A program made the position numbers and the translations under genes. The notes beneath the pieces are model-generated. The model made no database searches and was not told the DNA's origin. It worked only from the letters and a program-made list of their open reading frames with translations. Positions 1-4,884 of a stretch of DNA of 8,846 nucleotides are shown piece by piece. Positions within the stretch are counted from its first letter, which is position 1; each line of letters starts with the position of its first letter. Source of the DNA: Defluviicoccus sp. (lineage in GTDB: Bacteria; Pseudomonadota; Alphaproteobacteria; MPNO01); contig JAPPHW010000067.1 in the NCBI GenBank assembly GCA_028820945.1, forward strand, positions 1 through 8,846, given 5' to 3'.

Positions 1-582
1 GGGTTCTCGGGCGCCATGATCGGCACCCAGCCCAAGGGCGGCACCGGCAAGCTCGACGACCCGGATCTCGACCCGTTCTGGCAGGCGGCATCCGATCTCG
101 GCGCCACGCTCTACATCCACCCGATGTTCGGCAGCGACGACGACCGGCTGCACGATTTCGGCATGATGAACGCGGTGGGACGGGTCACCGACGAGACCAT
201 CGCGGTGGCGCGGCTGCTCTATGCCGGGCACATGTTTCGCTTCCCGGGCATGAACCTGGTGCTCTCGCTCGGCGGCGCGGCGCTGCCCTACATCCTCGGG
301 CGGATCTGCAAGAACCACGAGCAGGACGATTCGCTCGTCCACGATCCGCGCGAGGGACTCAAGCGGATGTATTTCGACTCGATCGTCTACGACCCGCCGG
401 CGCTCCGCTACCTGATCGACCTGGTGGGCGCCGATCGGGTGGTGCTGGGCTCGGATTACCCGTTCTCCATCGGCGACCTGGAGCCGTCGCGCGTGGTGCG
501 CGAGTCGAACCTCGGCGAGGCGGCGACCGAAGCCATCCTCGGCGGCACCGCCGAGCGGCTGTTCGGGGTGGGAAGCGCGTAG
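1..582 (+). CDS. ACMSD-like amidohydrolase (amidohydrolase_2 family), 3' part
   Basis: The frame is open from base 1 to the TAG at 580-582, so the 5' part of the gene lies outside the window; 193 residues are visible. The family is a TIM-barrel metal-dependent hydrolase/decarboxylase typified by 2-amino-3-carboxymuconate-6-semialdehyde decarboxylase (ACMSD). Seen: the YIHP motif (His at visible residue 40, bases 118-120), a likely metal ligand; the family segment around RLLYAGHMFRFPGMNL; and LGSDYPFSIGDLEP (Asp at residue 152), the C-terminal metal/catalytic Asp, nearly identical to the ACMSD version of this loop. The N-terminal HxH metal pair would be upstream and cannot be checked. Odd: the usual AHGGG motif reads SLGGA, with Leu (codon CTC, 268-270) in place of the His that is catalytic in ACMSD. 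A decarboxylase or hydrolase on a ring-cleavage-type substrate is plausible, but the substrate is unknown. The next gene's own promoter at 662 argues against co-transcription with it. Confidence 0.88.
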   Translation, partial: GFSGAMIGTQPKGGTGKLDDPDLDPFWQAASDLGATLYIHPMFGSDDDRLHDFGMMNAVGRVTDETIAVARLLYAGHMFRFPGMNLVLSLGGAALPYILGRICKNHEQDDSLVHDPREGLKRMYFDSIVYDPPALRYLIDLVGADRVVLGSDYPFSIGDLEPSRVVRESNLGEAATEAILGGTAERLFGVGSA

Positions 583-588
583 CCAGTA

Positions 589-599
589 CGGGCATGACG
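589..599. repeat. Short dispersed repeat copy, CGGGCATGACG
   Basis: This 11-bp string just after the amidohydrolase stop recurs as CCGGGCATGACGG at 743-755 and, in exact reverse complement of that 13-mer, at 8653-8665. It looks like a half-unit of the small palindromic intergenic repeats common in alphaproteobacteria. That assignment comes from memory of the family; only the recurrence is seen here. Confidence 0.45.
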
Positions 600-642
600 A
601 CAAAAGAGGCGGGCGGAAAACTGGAAACGGCCGAAAAATGAC

Positions 643-690
643 CTGAAAGAAGAATTTTCTCTTGACTCGGGACGCGTTTCGGGGTATATT
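643..690 (+). promoter_or_regulatory. Strong sigma70-type promoter for the amidase leader, with AT-rich upstream stretch
   Basis: The -35 box TTGACT (662-667) and -10 box TATATT (685-690) are separated by exactly 17 bp, the optimal spacing. Immediately upstream, 643-661 is an A/T-rich run, striking in this GC-rich window, and resembles an UP element. Transcription would start near 696-698. It is the best promoter match in the window and points at the amidase, about 430 nt downstream, so the mRNA should have a long leader. Confidence 0.75.
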
Positions 691-707
691 TGCCAAAGTC
701 GAGAAGT

Positions 708-734
708 GGGGGCGCCAGAGGTTTCGGCGCCCCT
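708..734 (+). promoter_or_regulatory. Leader hairpin close to the predicted transcript start
   Basis: GGGGCGCC (709-716) and GGCGCCCC (726-733) form a perfect 8-bp GC stem with a 9-nt loop, plus a possible G-U pair (708/734). It begins roughly a dozen bases after the predicted transcription start and is followed only by TTTCC, too few T for a convincing intrinsic terminator. It could stabilise the 5' end or take part in attenuation. Confidence 0.5.
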
Positions 735-742
735 TTCCATTG

Positions 743-755
743 CCGGGCATGACGG
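743..755. repeat. Dispersed repeat copy CCGGGCATGACGG inside the amidase leader
   Basis: A 13-mer whose exact reverse complement occurs at 8653-8665 and whose inner 11 bases also occur at 589-599. It is followed by a tandem duplication of the octamer CGGAAGAA (753-760 and 761-768). It sits between the first leader hairpin and the candidate leader ORF. Confidence 0.45.
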
Positions 756-773
756 AAGAACGGAAGAAACGCC

Positions 774-790
774 GCGGGTCTCGCGCCCGC
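774..790 (+). promoter_or_regulatory. Small hairpin just upstream of the leader-ORF ribosome site
   Basis: GCGGG (774-778) pairs with CCCGC (786-790) around a 7-nt loop. It lies 6 nt before the GGAGGA ribosome-binding site at 797-802. The short stem could be chance in GC-rich DNA; it is listed because of its position in a leader already rich in inverted repeats. Confidence 0.25.
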
Positions 791-809
791 CCAAGTGGAG
801 GACACGATC

Positions 810-1133
810 GTGCATTCGACCGCCATCGTCACCGACCCGGCCGTCACCCGGAGCGGGCGACCCCCGGTGCCGCGCGCGCGGTCGGCATTTGCCGACGGAA
901 ATGCCGACCGGCGGGTCGAGGCGGCAAATGTCGACATTTCCGCTCGGCATCCGCGGGACGCGAATGTCGAGTCGGTAGCGATATGTCTACCCGATGCCTA
1001 TGTCGACAAATTTACGCCGGACAGCGGTGGACTTGTTTCGGGTATCCACGTCTTGCAGCATGTCGGCAAGGGTGGAAACCGGACCGACCGCCGGTCCGGA
1101 GGGCAACACCAGCAGGGAGGAACGGGCCGATGA
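810..1133 (+). CDS. Possible 107-residue leader ORF, translationally coupled to the amidase (hypothetical)
   Basis: A GTG at 810 is preceded at 7 nt by a perfect Shine-Dalgarno GGAGGA (797-802), and the frame runs to a TGA at 1131-1133 that overlaps the amidase ATG (1130-1132) as ATGA, the classical arrangement for coupled translation. It lies wholly within the predicted amidase leader mRNA. The product is hydrophilic, has one Cys, no signal peptide, no membrane segment and no motif I recognise. Residues about 30-71 contain a loose 12-residue periodicity (NAD, NVD, NVE and YVD cores). Against a real protein: GC at third codon positions looks lower than in neighbouring genes, the region is also open in another frame, and the sequence looks low in complexity. 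It may be a regulatory leader peptide, a decayed gene, or a chance frame. Confidence 0.35.
   Translation: MHSTAIVTDPAVTRSGRPPVPRARSAFADGNADRRVEAANVDISARHPRDANVESVAICLPDAYVDKFTPDSGGLVSGIHVLQHVGKGGNRTDRRSGGQHQQGGTGR
879..910 (+). promoter_or_regulatory. 12-bp perfect hairpin in the amidase leader
   Basis: CGGTCGGCATTT (879-890) and AAATGCCGACCG (899-910) are perfect reverse complements around the 8-nt spacer GCCGACGG. As RNA this is the longest perfect stem I found in the window; as DNA it is an operator-like inverted repeat whose half-site AAATGCCGAC recurs in related form downstream. No T-run follows, so it is not an intrinsic terminator. Confidence 0.55.
899..1067 (+). repeat. Degenerate repeated decamer, (N)AATGTCGAC-like, in the amidase leader
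   Basis: Related decamers start at 899 (AAATGCCGAC), 926 (AAATGTCGAC), 962 (GAATGTCGAG), 981 (ATATGTCTAC), 998 (CTATGTCGAC) and 1058 (GCATGTCGGC). The copy at 926 is the left part of a perfect 14-bp palindrome AAATGTCGACATTT (926-939), and TGTCGACA at 1001-1008 is also palindromic. All copies except 981 share one reading frame: their separations (27, 36, 36, 60) are multiples of three. They could be a regulator-binding array or a degenerate 36-bp tandem repeat of a peptide-coding stretch. GTCGAC alone is common in GC-rich DNA; the AAATG part is what makes the series unusual. Confidence 0.4.
1079..1099 (+). promoter_or_regulatory. 8-bp hairpin immediately before the amidase ribosome-binding site
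   Basis: CCGGACCG (1079-1086) and CGGTCCGG (1092-1099) form a perfect stem with a 5-nt loop, ending 15 nt before the AGGGAGGA ribosome-binding site (1114-1121) of the amidase. In the mRNA it would sit at the translation initiation region, inside the last codons of the possible leader ORF. Ribosomes finishing that ORF would melt it, which would suit translational coupling. Confidence 0.45.
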
Positions 1134-2644
1134 CGATCAAGGGTCCCAACGCGTCGGAACTGCAGGATCTCGCGCGTTCGCTCGGCATCGGGCTGACCGA
1201 CGCGGAAGCCGGGGAATACAGCGAGCTGCTGGCTCCGATGGCGGCGATGGCCGACGCGCAGCAGAAGATGCCGGACTATCTGCCGGAGGTGAGATATCCG
1301 CGAACCCCCGGCTACCGGCCCGACGGCGAGGAGAACGAATACAACGCCTGGTACTACAAGACCCGGATCGAGGGGGCGCCCGAGGGCAAGCTGAAAGGCA
1401 AGACGGTCGCGCTCAAGGACAACGTGATGCTGGCCGGCGTGCCGATGATGAACGGCACCTCGATCCTGGAGGGCTACGTCCCCGAGGTGGACGCCACGAT
1501 CGCGACGCGTCTCCTCGATGCCGGCGCGACGATCCTCGGCAAGGCCCATTGCGAGAACTACTGCCTCTCGGGCAGCAGCCATACCAACGCGACCGGCCCC
1601 TGCCACAACCCGCACCGGATGGGCTACAGCGCCGGCGGCTCGTCTTCCGGCAGCGCCGCGCTGGTGGCGGCCGGCGAAGTCGACATGGCGATCGGCGGCG
1701 ACCAGGGCGGGTCGATACGGATGCCGGCCTCGTTCTGCGGCATCTACGGCATGAAGCCGACCTACGGCCTCGTGCCCTATACCGGGGTGCTCGGCATCGA
1801 GGCCGCCATCGACCATGTGGGGCCGATGACGGCAAGCGTCGCCGACAACGCGCTGATGCTGGAAGCCATCGCGGGACCGGACGGTATCGACGCGCGCCAG
1901 CGCGACGTGGTCACCCATCCCTACTCGGAGATGCTGGAGGGCGGCGTGTCGGGACTGCGGATCGCGGCGATCGAGGACGGGTTCGACCATCCCGGCTCCC
2001 AGGCGGAATCGGATGCGGTCGTACGCGCCGCCTGCGCCAGGTTCGGCGAGCTCGGCGCGGAGGTCGAAACCATCGACTTCCCGCTGCACCGCGAGGCCGC
2101 GGTCATGTACTTGCCGGCGCTGGCGGAAGGGCTCGCCCGCGAGATGATGCTTCAGGGCGGCGTGTTCTACGGCCTTCCGGGGCTCTATGTCGGCGGCGCG
2201 CTCGACCGCGGCAACGGGTGGAGCGAACGGGCGAACGAGCTGCCGCCGACCGTCCGCGCCTTCACCCTGCTCGGCGCCTGGTACATGGAGCAGCTGGGCG
2301 GCCGGGTCTATGCCAAGGGGATGAACCTGCAGCGCAAGGCGAAGGACGGGTTCGCGCGTCTGATGGAGGATTACGATCTCCTCCTGATGCCGACCGTGCC
2401 GCTGGTGGCGCAGCCTTTCCCGGCAAAGGACGCCTCGATCGCGGAATATTGCGACCACGCCTGGAACATGCTGGCCAACTGCCCGACCTACAACTACACC
2501 GGCCAGCCGTCGATGTCGGTGCCCTGCGGCACGGTCGACGGCCTGCCGGTCGGGCTGATGATCACCGGGCGCTGGTGGGACGAGCCGACAATCTACCGGG
2601 CCGCCGCGGCGTTCGAGGCCAATTTCGACTGGCGCGCGCTCTGA
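1130..2644 (+). CDS. Amidase-signature amidase, Rhodococcus nitrile-hydratase-type clade
   Basis: A 504-residue cytoplasmic serine amidase that should hydrolyse a carboxamide to the acid and ammonia. The Ser-cisSer-Lys triad is complete: Lys96 in the KDN motif, Ser171 in the GGSSSGS motif and Ser195 in DQGGSIR. These are the same residue numbers I recall for the Rhodococcus nitrile-hydratase-linked amidase, and flanking blocks (AGVPMMNG, GDQGGSIR, GLVPYTG, MITG near the C terminus) also match. No signal peptide is seen. The ATG at 1130 has AGGGAGGA at 1114-1121 (8-nt spacing), and the N terminus aligns with that family, so the start is secure although the frame stays open upstream to 662. It is driven by the promoter at 662-690 through a long structured leader. 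No nitrile hydratase or transporter gene is in the window, so the natural substrate (aliphatic or aromatic amide) is open. It converges on the Rieske gene. Confidence 0.93.
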   Translation: MTIKGPNASELQDLARSLGIGLTDAEAGEYSELLAPMAAMADAQQKMPDYLPEVRYPRTPGYRPDGEENEYNAWYYKTRIEGAPEGKLKGKTVALKDNVMLAGVPMMNGTSILEGYVPEVDATIATRLLDAGATILGKAHCENYCLSGSSHTNATGPCHNPHRMGYSAGGSSSGSAALVAAGEVDMAIGGDQGGSIRMPASFCGIYGMKPTYGLVPYTGVLGIEAAIDHVGPMTASVADNALMLEAIAGPDGIDARQRDVVTHPYSEMLEGGVSGLRIAAIEDGFDHPGSQAESDAVVRAACARFGELGAEVETIDFPLHREAAVMYLPALAEGLAREMMLQGGVFYGLPGLYVGGALDRGNGWSERANELPPTVRAFTLLGAWYMEQLGGRVYAKGMNLQRKAKDGFARLMEDYDLLLMPTVPLVAQPFPAKDASIAEYCDHAWNMLANCPTYNYTGQPSMSVPCGTVDGLPVGLMITGRWWDEPTIYRAAAAFEANFDWRAL

Positions 2645-2672
2645 CCGGACGCTTCGGGGCTCCGACCGCCGC

Positions 2673-3824
2673 CTATCGCCCCGCCCCGATCTCCCGCTCC
2701 ACCGTCCGGTTGAAGCGGTCGAGCGCGCCTTCGAAGCGGCCGAAGCGGAGCTCTTCGTTGGCGCCGGAGGAGAAGCCGCCCTGGATGCTCTCGCCGATCG
2801 CGAAATCCTCCGCGAGGGTGCCGACGGTGATGTCGTGGTTCCCGCGCCAGTGCAGGGCAGCCTCGGCGTCGGACGGATCGAAGCTCGCCGGCGCCAGGGT
2901 GGCGATCCGGAGCCGCGTCCGGTCGGGCGCGAACGGCTGGGCCTGGATCCACACGATATGGTCCTCCTGCACCAGGAGCTGGGCCGACGGGAACACGGTG
3001 TAGACGAGGTTGGCCGCGCGCCGCAGAGACCGGCTTTCCCTGGGCTTCGCCATCGTGTCGTCGAGGCGGGTGCGCGGCAGGACCGAACGGATGTGCCGGC
3101 CGAACGCCCGGTAGCTCGACAGATTGTCCTGGAAATAGGGGCCGATCGAGTCCTTGTGGGCGATGCGGAAATGGTAGGACTCGATGCCGCCCTCGACGAG
3201 GATCTTCCAGTTCGCCGCCCGCTCCTCGGTGTCCTCGTGCACGATCTTCAGGTTGCCCGCGTCGAGCCAGGCGAAATCGGCGGCGAGATCGCCGAGGAAA
3301 CCGTCTATATCGGGCGGATCGTCGGTGTCGGCGGCGATCCAGATCCAGCCGAACGCCTCCACGCAGCCCAGGCGCTTCAGGCCGAGCGCGCCCTTGTCGA
3401 TGCCGGGAAACCCGGCGGTCCCGTGCGTGACGGCCTCGAGCGCGCCCCGGTTGTCGAAGGTCCAGGCATGGTAGGGGCAAACGAAGCGCCGCCGGCAGCC
3501 GCCGGCCTCGTCGACCAGCCGGGTGCCGCGATGACGGCAGACATTGAGGAAGGCGTGCACCGCGCCCTCGCCGTCGCGGGTGAGGAGCAGCGGCAGTCCG
3601 CAATATTGCCGGGTCAGGAAACCGTCGGGCTCCGCCAGCTCGCTCGCATGCGCGACGATCGCGGGCAACCGGCGGAACAGCGCATCGCGTTCGAGCGCGA
3701 ACCGCTCCGGGCAGGTGTAGCGCGCGACCGGCGAGGTCGTTACTTCGTCGTCGAGATAGAACGCGCGCGCCTCGCGCAGCCCGGCAAGCTCCTCGAGCAG
3801 TTCGATTTCGGTCGAGCGGTCCAT
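2673..3824 (-). CDS. Rieske non-haem iron oxygenase, large (alpha) subunit
   Basis: A 383-residue oxygenase component of a ring-hydroxylating or demethylating monooxygenase/dioxygenase, cytoplasmic. The Rieske [2Fe-2S] ligands are C96-x-H98 (CRHRG) and C116-x2-H119 (CPYHAW). The C-terminal SRPBCC catalytic domain starts near NWKILVEGG (205-213) and carries the mononuclear iron ligands H218, H223 and D340. The residue linking the two centres is E215 (in IESYH), three before H218; naphthalene dioxygenase has Asp there, whereas carnitine monooxygenase CntA and related quaternary-ammonium oxygenases have Glu. A substrate such as a betaine, carnitine-like or N-methyl compound is therefore possible (inference). 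No ferredoxin or reductase gene is adjacent. The start ATG (complement of 3822-3824) lacks a clear Shine-Dalgarno, so initiation could be weak or leaderless, but no better in-frame start is evident. Its 3' end lies 28 bp from the convergent amidase. Confidence 0.92.
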   Translation of the reverse strand: MDRSTEIELLEELAGLREARAFYLDDEVTTSPVARYTCPERFALERDALFRRLPAIVAHASELAEPDGFLTRQYCGLPLLLTRDGEGAVHAFLNVCRHRGTRLVDEAGGCRRRFVCPYHAWTFDNRGALEAVTHGTAGFPGIDKGALGLKRLGCVEAFGWIWIAADTDDPPDIDGFLGDLAADFAWLDAGNLKIVHEDTEERAANWKILVEGGIESYHFRIAHKDSIGPYFQDNLSSYRAFGRHIRSVLPRTRLDDTMAKPRESRSLRRAANLVYTVFPSAQLLVQEDHIVWIQAQPFAPDRTRLRIATLAPASFDPSDAEAALHWRGNHDITVGTLAEDFAIGESIQGGFSSGANEELRFGRFEGALDRFNRTVEREIGAGR

Positions 3825-3941
3825 GGGCGGAGGTCCGGAAGGTTTGCGACGCGGATTGGTACCGCGCCATGGGCGGCAACCGAAGCCCTTTCCGATATGC
3901 GCGGATGGCCGGCGGTCCGCGTCTTGCTATTGTCCCGCCGC

Positions 3942-3947
3942 TATAAT
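3942..3947 (+). promoter_or_regulatory. Perfect -10 box (TATAAT) upstream of the CinA-like gene
   Basis: TATAAT is an exact sigma70 -10 hexamer in a GC-rich gap between divergent genes, 51 bp before the CinA-like ATG. The -35 side is poor: only CGTCTT or GTCTTG-like sequence lies at 15-17 bp spacing (3919-3926). Transcription would start near 3954, giving a leader of about 45 nt that begins just before a hairpin. The promoter may need an activator. Confidence 0.5.
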
Positions 3948-3957
3948 CGCCTTGGAC

Positions 3958-3975
3958 GGTCGGCTTTCGCCGACC
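3958..3975 (+). promoter_or_regulatory. 5'-UTR hairpin before the CinA-like gene
   Basis: GGTCGGC (3958-3964) and GCCGACC (3969-3975) form a perfect 7-bp stem closed by a TTTC tetraloop. It would lie at the very 5' end of the predicted transcript, ending 9 nt before the GGAGGAGG ribosome-binding site. This position fits mRNA protection or modulation of translation. Confidence 0.5.
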
Positions 3976-3998
3976 CGGACGCATGGAGGAGGACGGGC

Positions 3999-4487
3999 AT
4001 GGATGCGCTTTCTTCGATGTCGCGGTCGCTCGCCGCGCTTCTGGTGGAACGCGGGGAGACGGTCTCTGTTTCGGAATCGGCGGCGGGCGGGCTGATCTCG
4101 GCGTCGCTGCTCTCGATCCCGGGCGCTTCGGCCTATTTCATGGGCGGCGGCGTGGTCTACACGCGGGACGCGCGGCGCGCGATCCTCCGCTTTTCCGAGG
4201 AAGAGGCGCTGCAGCCGGGCTCGACCGAGCCCTACGCGCTCGCCGCCGCGCGCGCGATCCGGGAACGGCTGGGAACCACCTGGTCGCTCGCCGAATCGGG
4301 CGCCGCCGGGCCCACCGGAAACAGCTACGGCGACGCGGCGGGGCATTGCTGCTTCGCGGTCTCCGGCCCCGCCGAGCGCCGCCTTACCATCGAGACCGCG
4401 GATGCCGACCGGGAGGCCAACATGTGGGTCTTCGCCAAAGCCGCCCTCGACCTCCTCGAAGAGACGGTGCGTGGCCATGGCCGATGA
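3999..4487 (+). CDS. Stand-alone CinA C-terminal domain family protein (divergent, NMN-amidohydrolase-like)
   Basis: A 162-residue cytoplasmic protein, the size of a single CinA-C/PncC domain; PncC-type members deamidate nicotinamide mononucleotide in pyridine nucleotide salvage. Seen: the N-terminal SESAAGG block (25-31) followed by PGASAYFMGGGVVYT (41-55), and the GAAGPTG loop (101-107), all in the family order. Odd: the classical ESCTGG is ESAAGG (26-31), and the usual kPvG segment after the AGP loop is replaced by GDAAGHCCFAV with two adjacent Cys. The family's C-terminal G-x-R region instead reads DADREANMW. This looks like a distinct subgroup, so NMN deamidation is not assured. The start is the ATG at 3999 with GGAGGAGG at 3985-3992, 6-nt spacing. 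The downstream ArsC-like gene overlaps its end, indicating an operon. Confidence 0.85.
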   Translation: MDALSSMSRSLAALLVERGETVSVSESAAGGLISASLLSIPGASAYFMGGGVVYTRDARRAILRFSEEEALQPGSTEPYALAAARAIRERLGTTWSLAESGAAGPTGNSYGDAAGHCCFAVSGPAERRLTIETADADREANMWVFAKAALDLLEETVRGHGR

Positions 4488-4839
4488 CGTCACGCTCTAC
4501 GGCCTCAACAATTGCGATACCTGCCGGGCCGCGCGCAAATGGCTCGACGGGCGCGGTGTCGCATACCGGTTCCACGACTTCGCGAACCGGGGCATCGACG
4601 CGGAAACCGTCGAAGCGTGGCTCGGCGAACACGGCGCGGAGACGCTGATCAACCGCCGCAGCCGGACCTGGCGCGAGATCCCGGAGGCGGAACGAAACAT
4701 TTCCGACCCCGCCGCCGCAGCCGCGCTGGTCCTCGCCAACCCCAAGCTGGTCAAACGCCCGGTGATCGACCTTGGCGGCCGGTCTTTGGTCGGTTTCGGC
4801 GCGGAAGTCCGGGAGGCGATGGAAGGCTGGCGGCCGTAA
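4477..4839 (+). CDS. ArsC/Spx-family thioredoxin-fold protein (YffB-like)
   Basis: A 120-residue thioredoxin-fold protein of the arsenate reductase/Spx superfamily. Residues 6-21 (TLYGLNNCDTC and following) carry C13-x2-C16 at the start of the first helix. INRRSRTWRE (58-67) and KRPVI (93-97) match the arginine-bearing segments of ArsC/YffB proteins, with R60 and R94 at the usual places. ArsC enzymes reduce arsenate with glutathione and glutaredoxin; YffB-type relatives have no settled function, and no ars genes lie nearby, so a general thiol/redox role is as likely. The ATG at 4477 overlaps the CinA-like stop by 11 nt. The in-frame GTG at 4471 is an alternative that sits better relative to the purine-rich GAAGAG at 4458-4463. 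It ends with TAA, 45 bp from the convergent autotransporter gene, with no obvious terminator between. Confidence 0.9.
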   Translation: MADDVTLYGLNNCDTCRAARKWLDGRGVAYRFHDFANRGIDAETVEAWLGEHGAETLINRRSRTWREIPEAERNISDPAAAAALVLANPKLVKRPVIDLGGRSLVGFGAEVREAMEGWRP

Positions 4840-4884
4840 CGGGACCTGCTCCGCGTCGGCGTTTCCGCACGATACGGGCGCGGG

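Noticed and set aside
709..738. Intrinsic terminator just after the amidase promoter
   Set aside because: The stem is good but is followed only by TTTCC. Without a real T-run I call it a leader hairpin, not a terminator.
899..1067. CRISPR array in the amidase leader
   Set aside because: The repeated units are only about 10 bp, imperfect and irregularly spaced, and no cas genes are present.
662..1129. In-frame N-terminal extension of the amidase back to base 662
   Set aside because: The extension is Arg/Gly-rich, its first codon coincides with the -35 box of the promoter, and the ATG at 1130 has an excellent ribosome site and matches the N terminus of known relatives.
994..3003. Long plus-strand frame overlapping the amidase and the convergent gene
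   Set aside because: Arg/Gly/Ala-rich composition typical of an off-frame shadow in GC-rich DNA; it conflicts with the well-supported amidase and Rieske genes.
2593..3984. 463-codon minus-strand frame across the Rieske gene
   Set aside because: Arg/Pro-rich, no motif, no ribosome site; the overlapping Rieske frame has all cofactor ligands.
4840..4884. Bidirectional terminator between the convergent ArsC-like and autotransporter genes
   Set aside because: No inverted repeat with a T-run could be found in the 45-bp gap.
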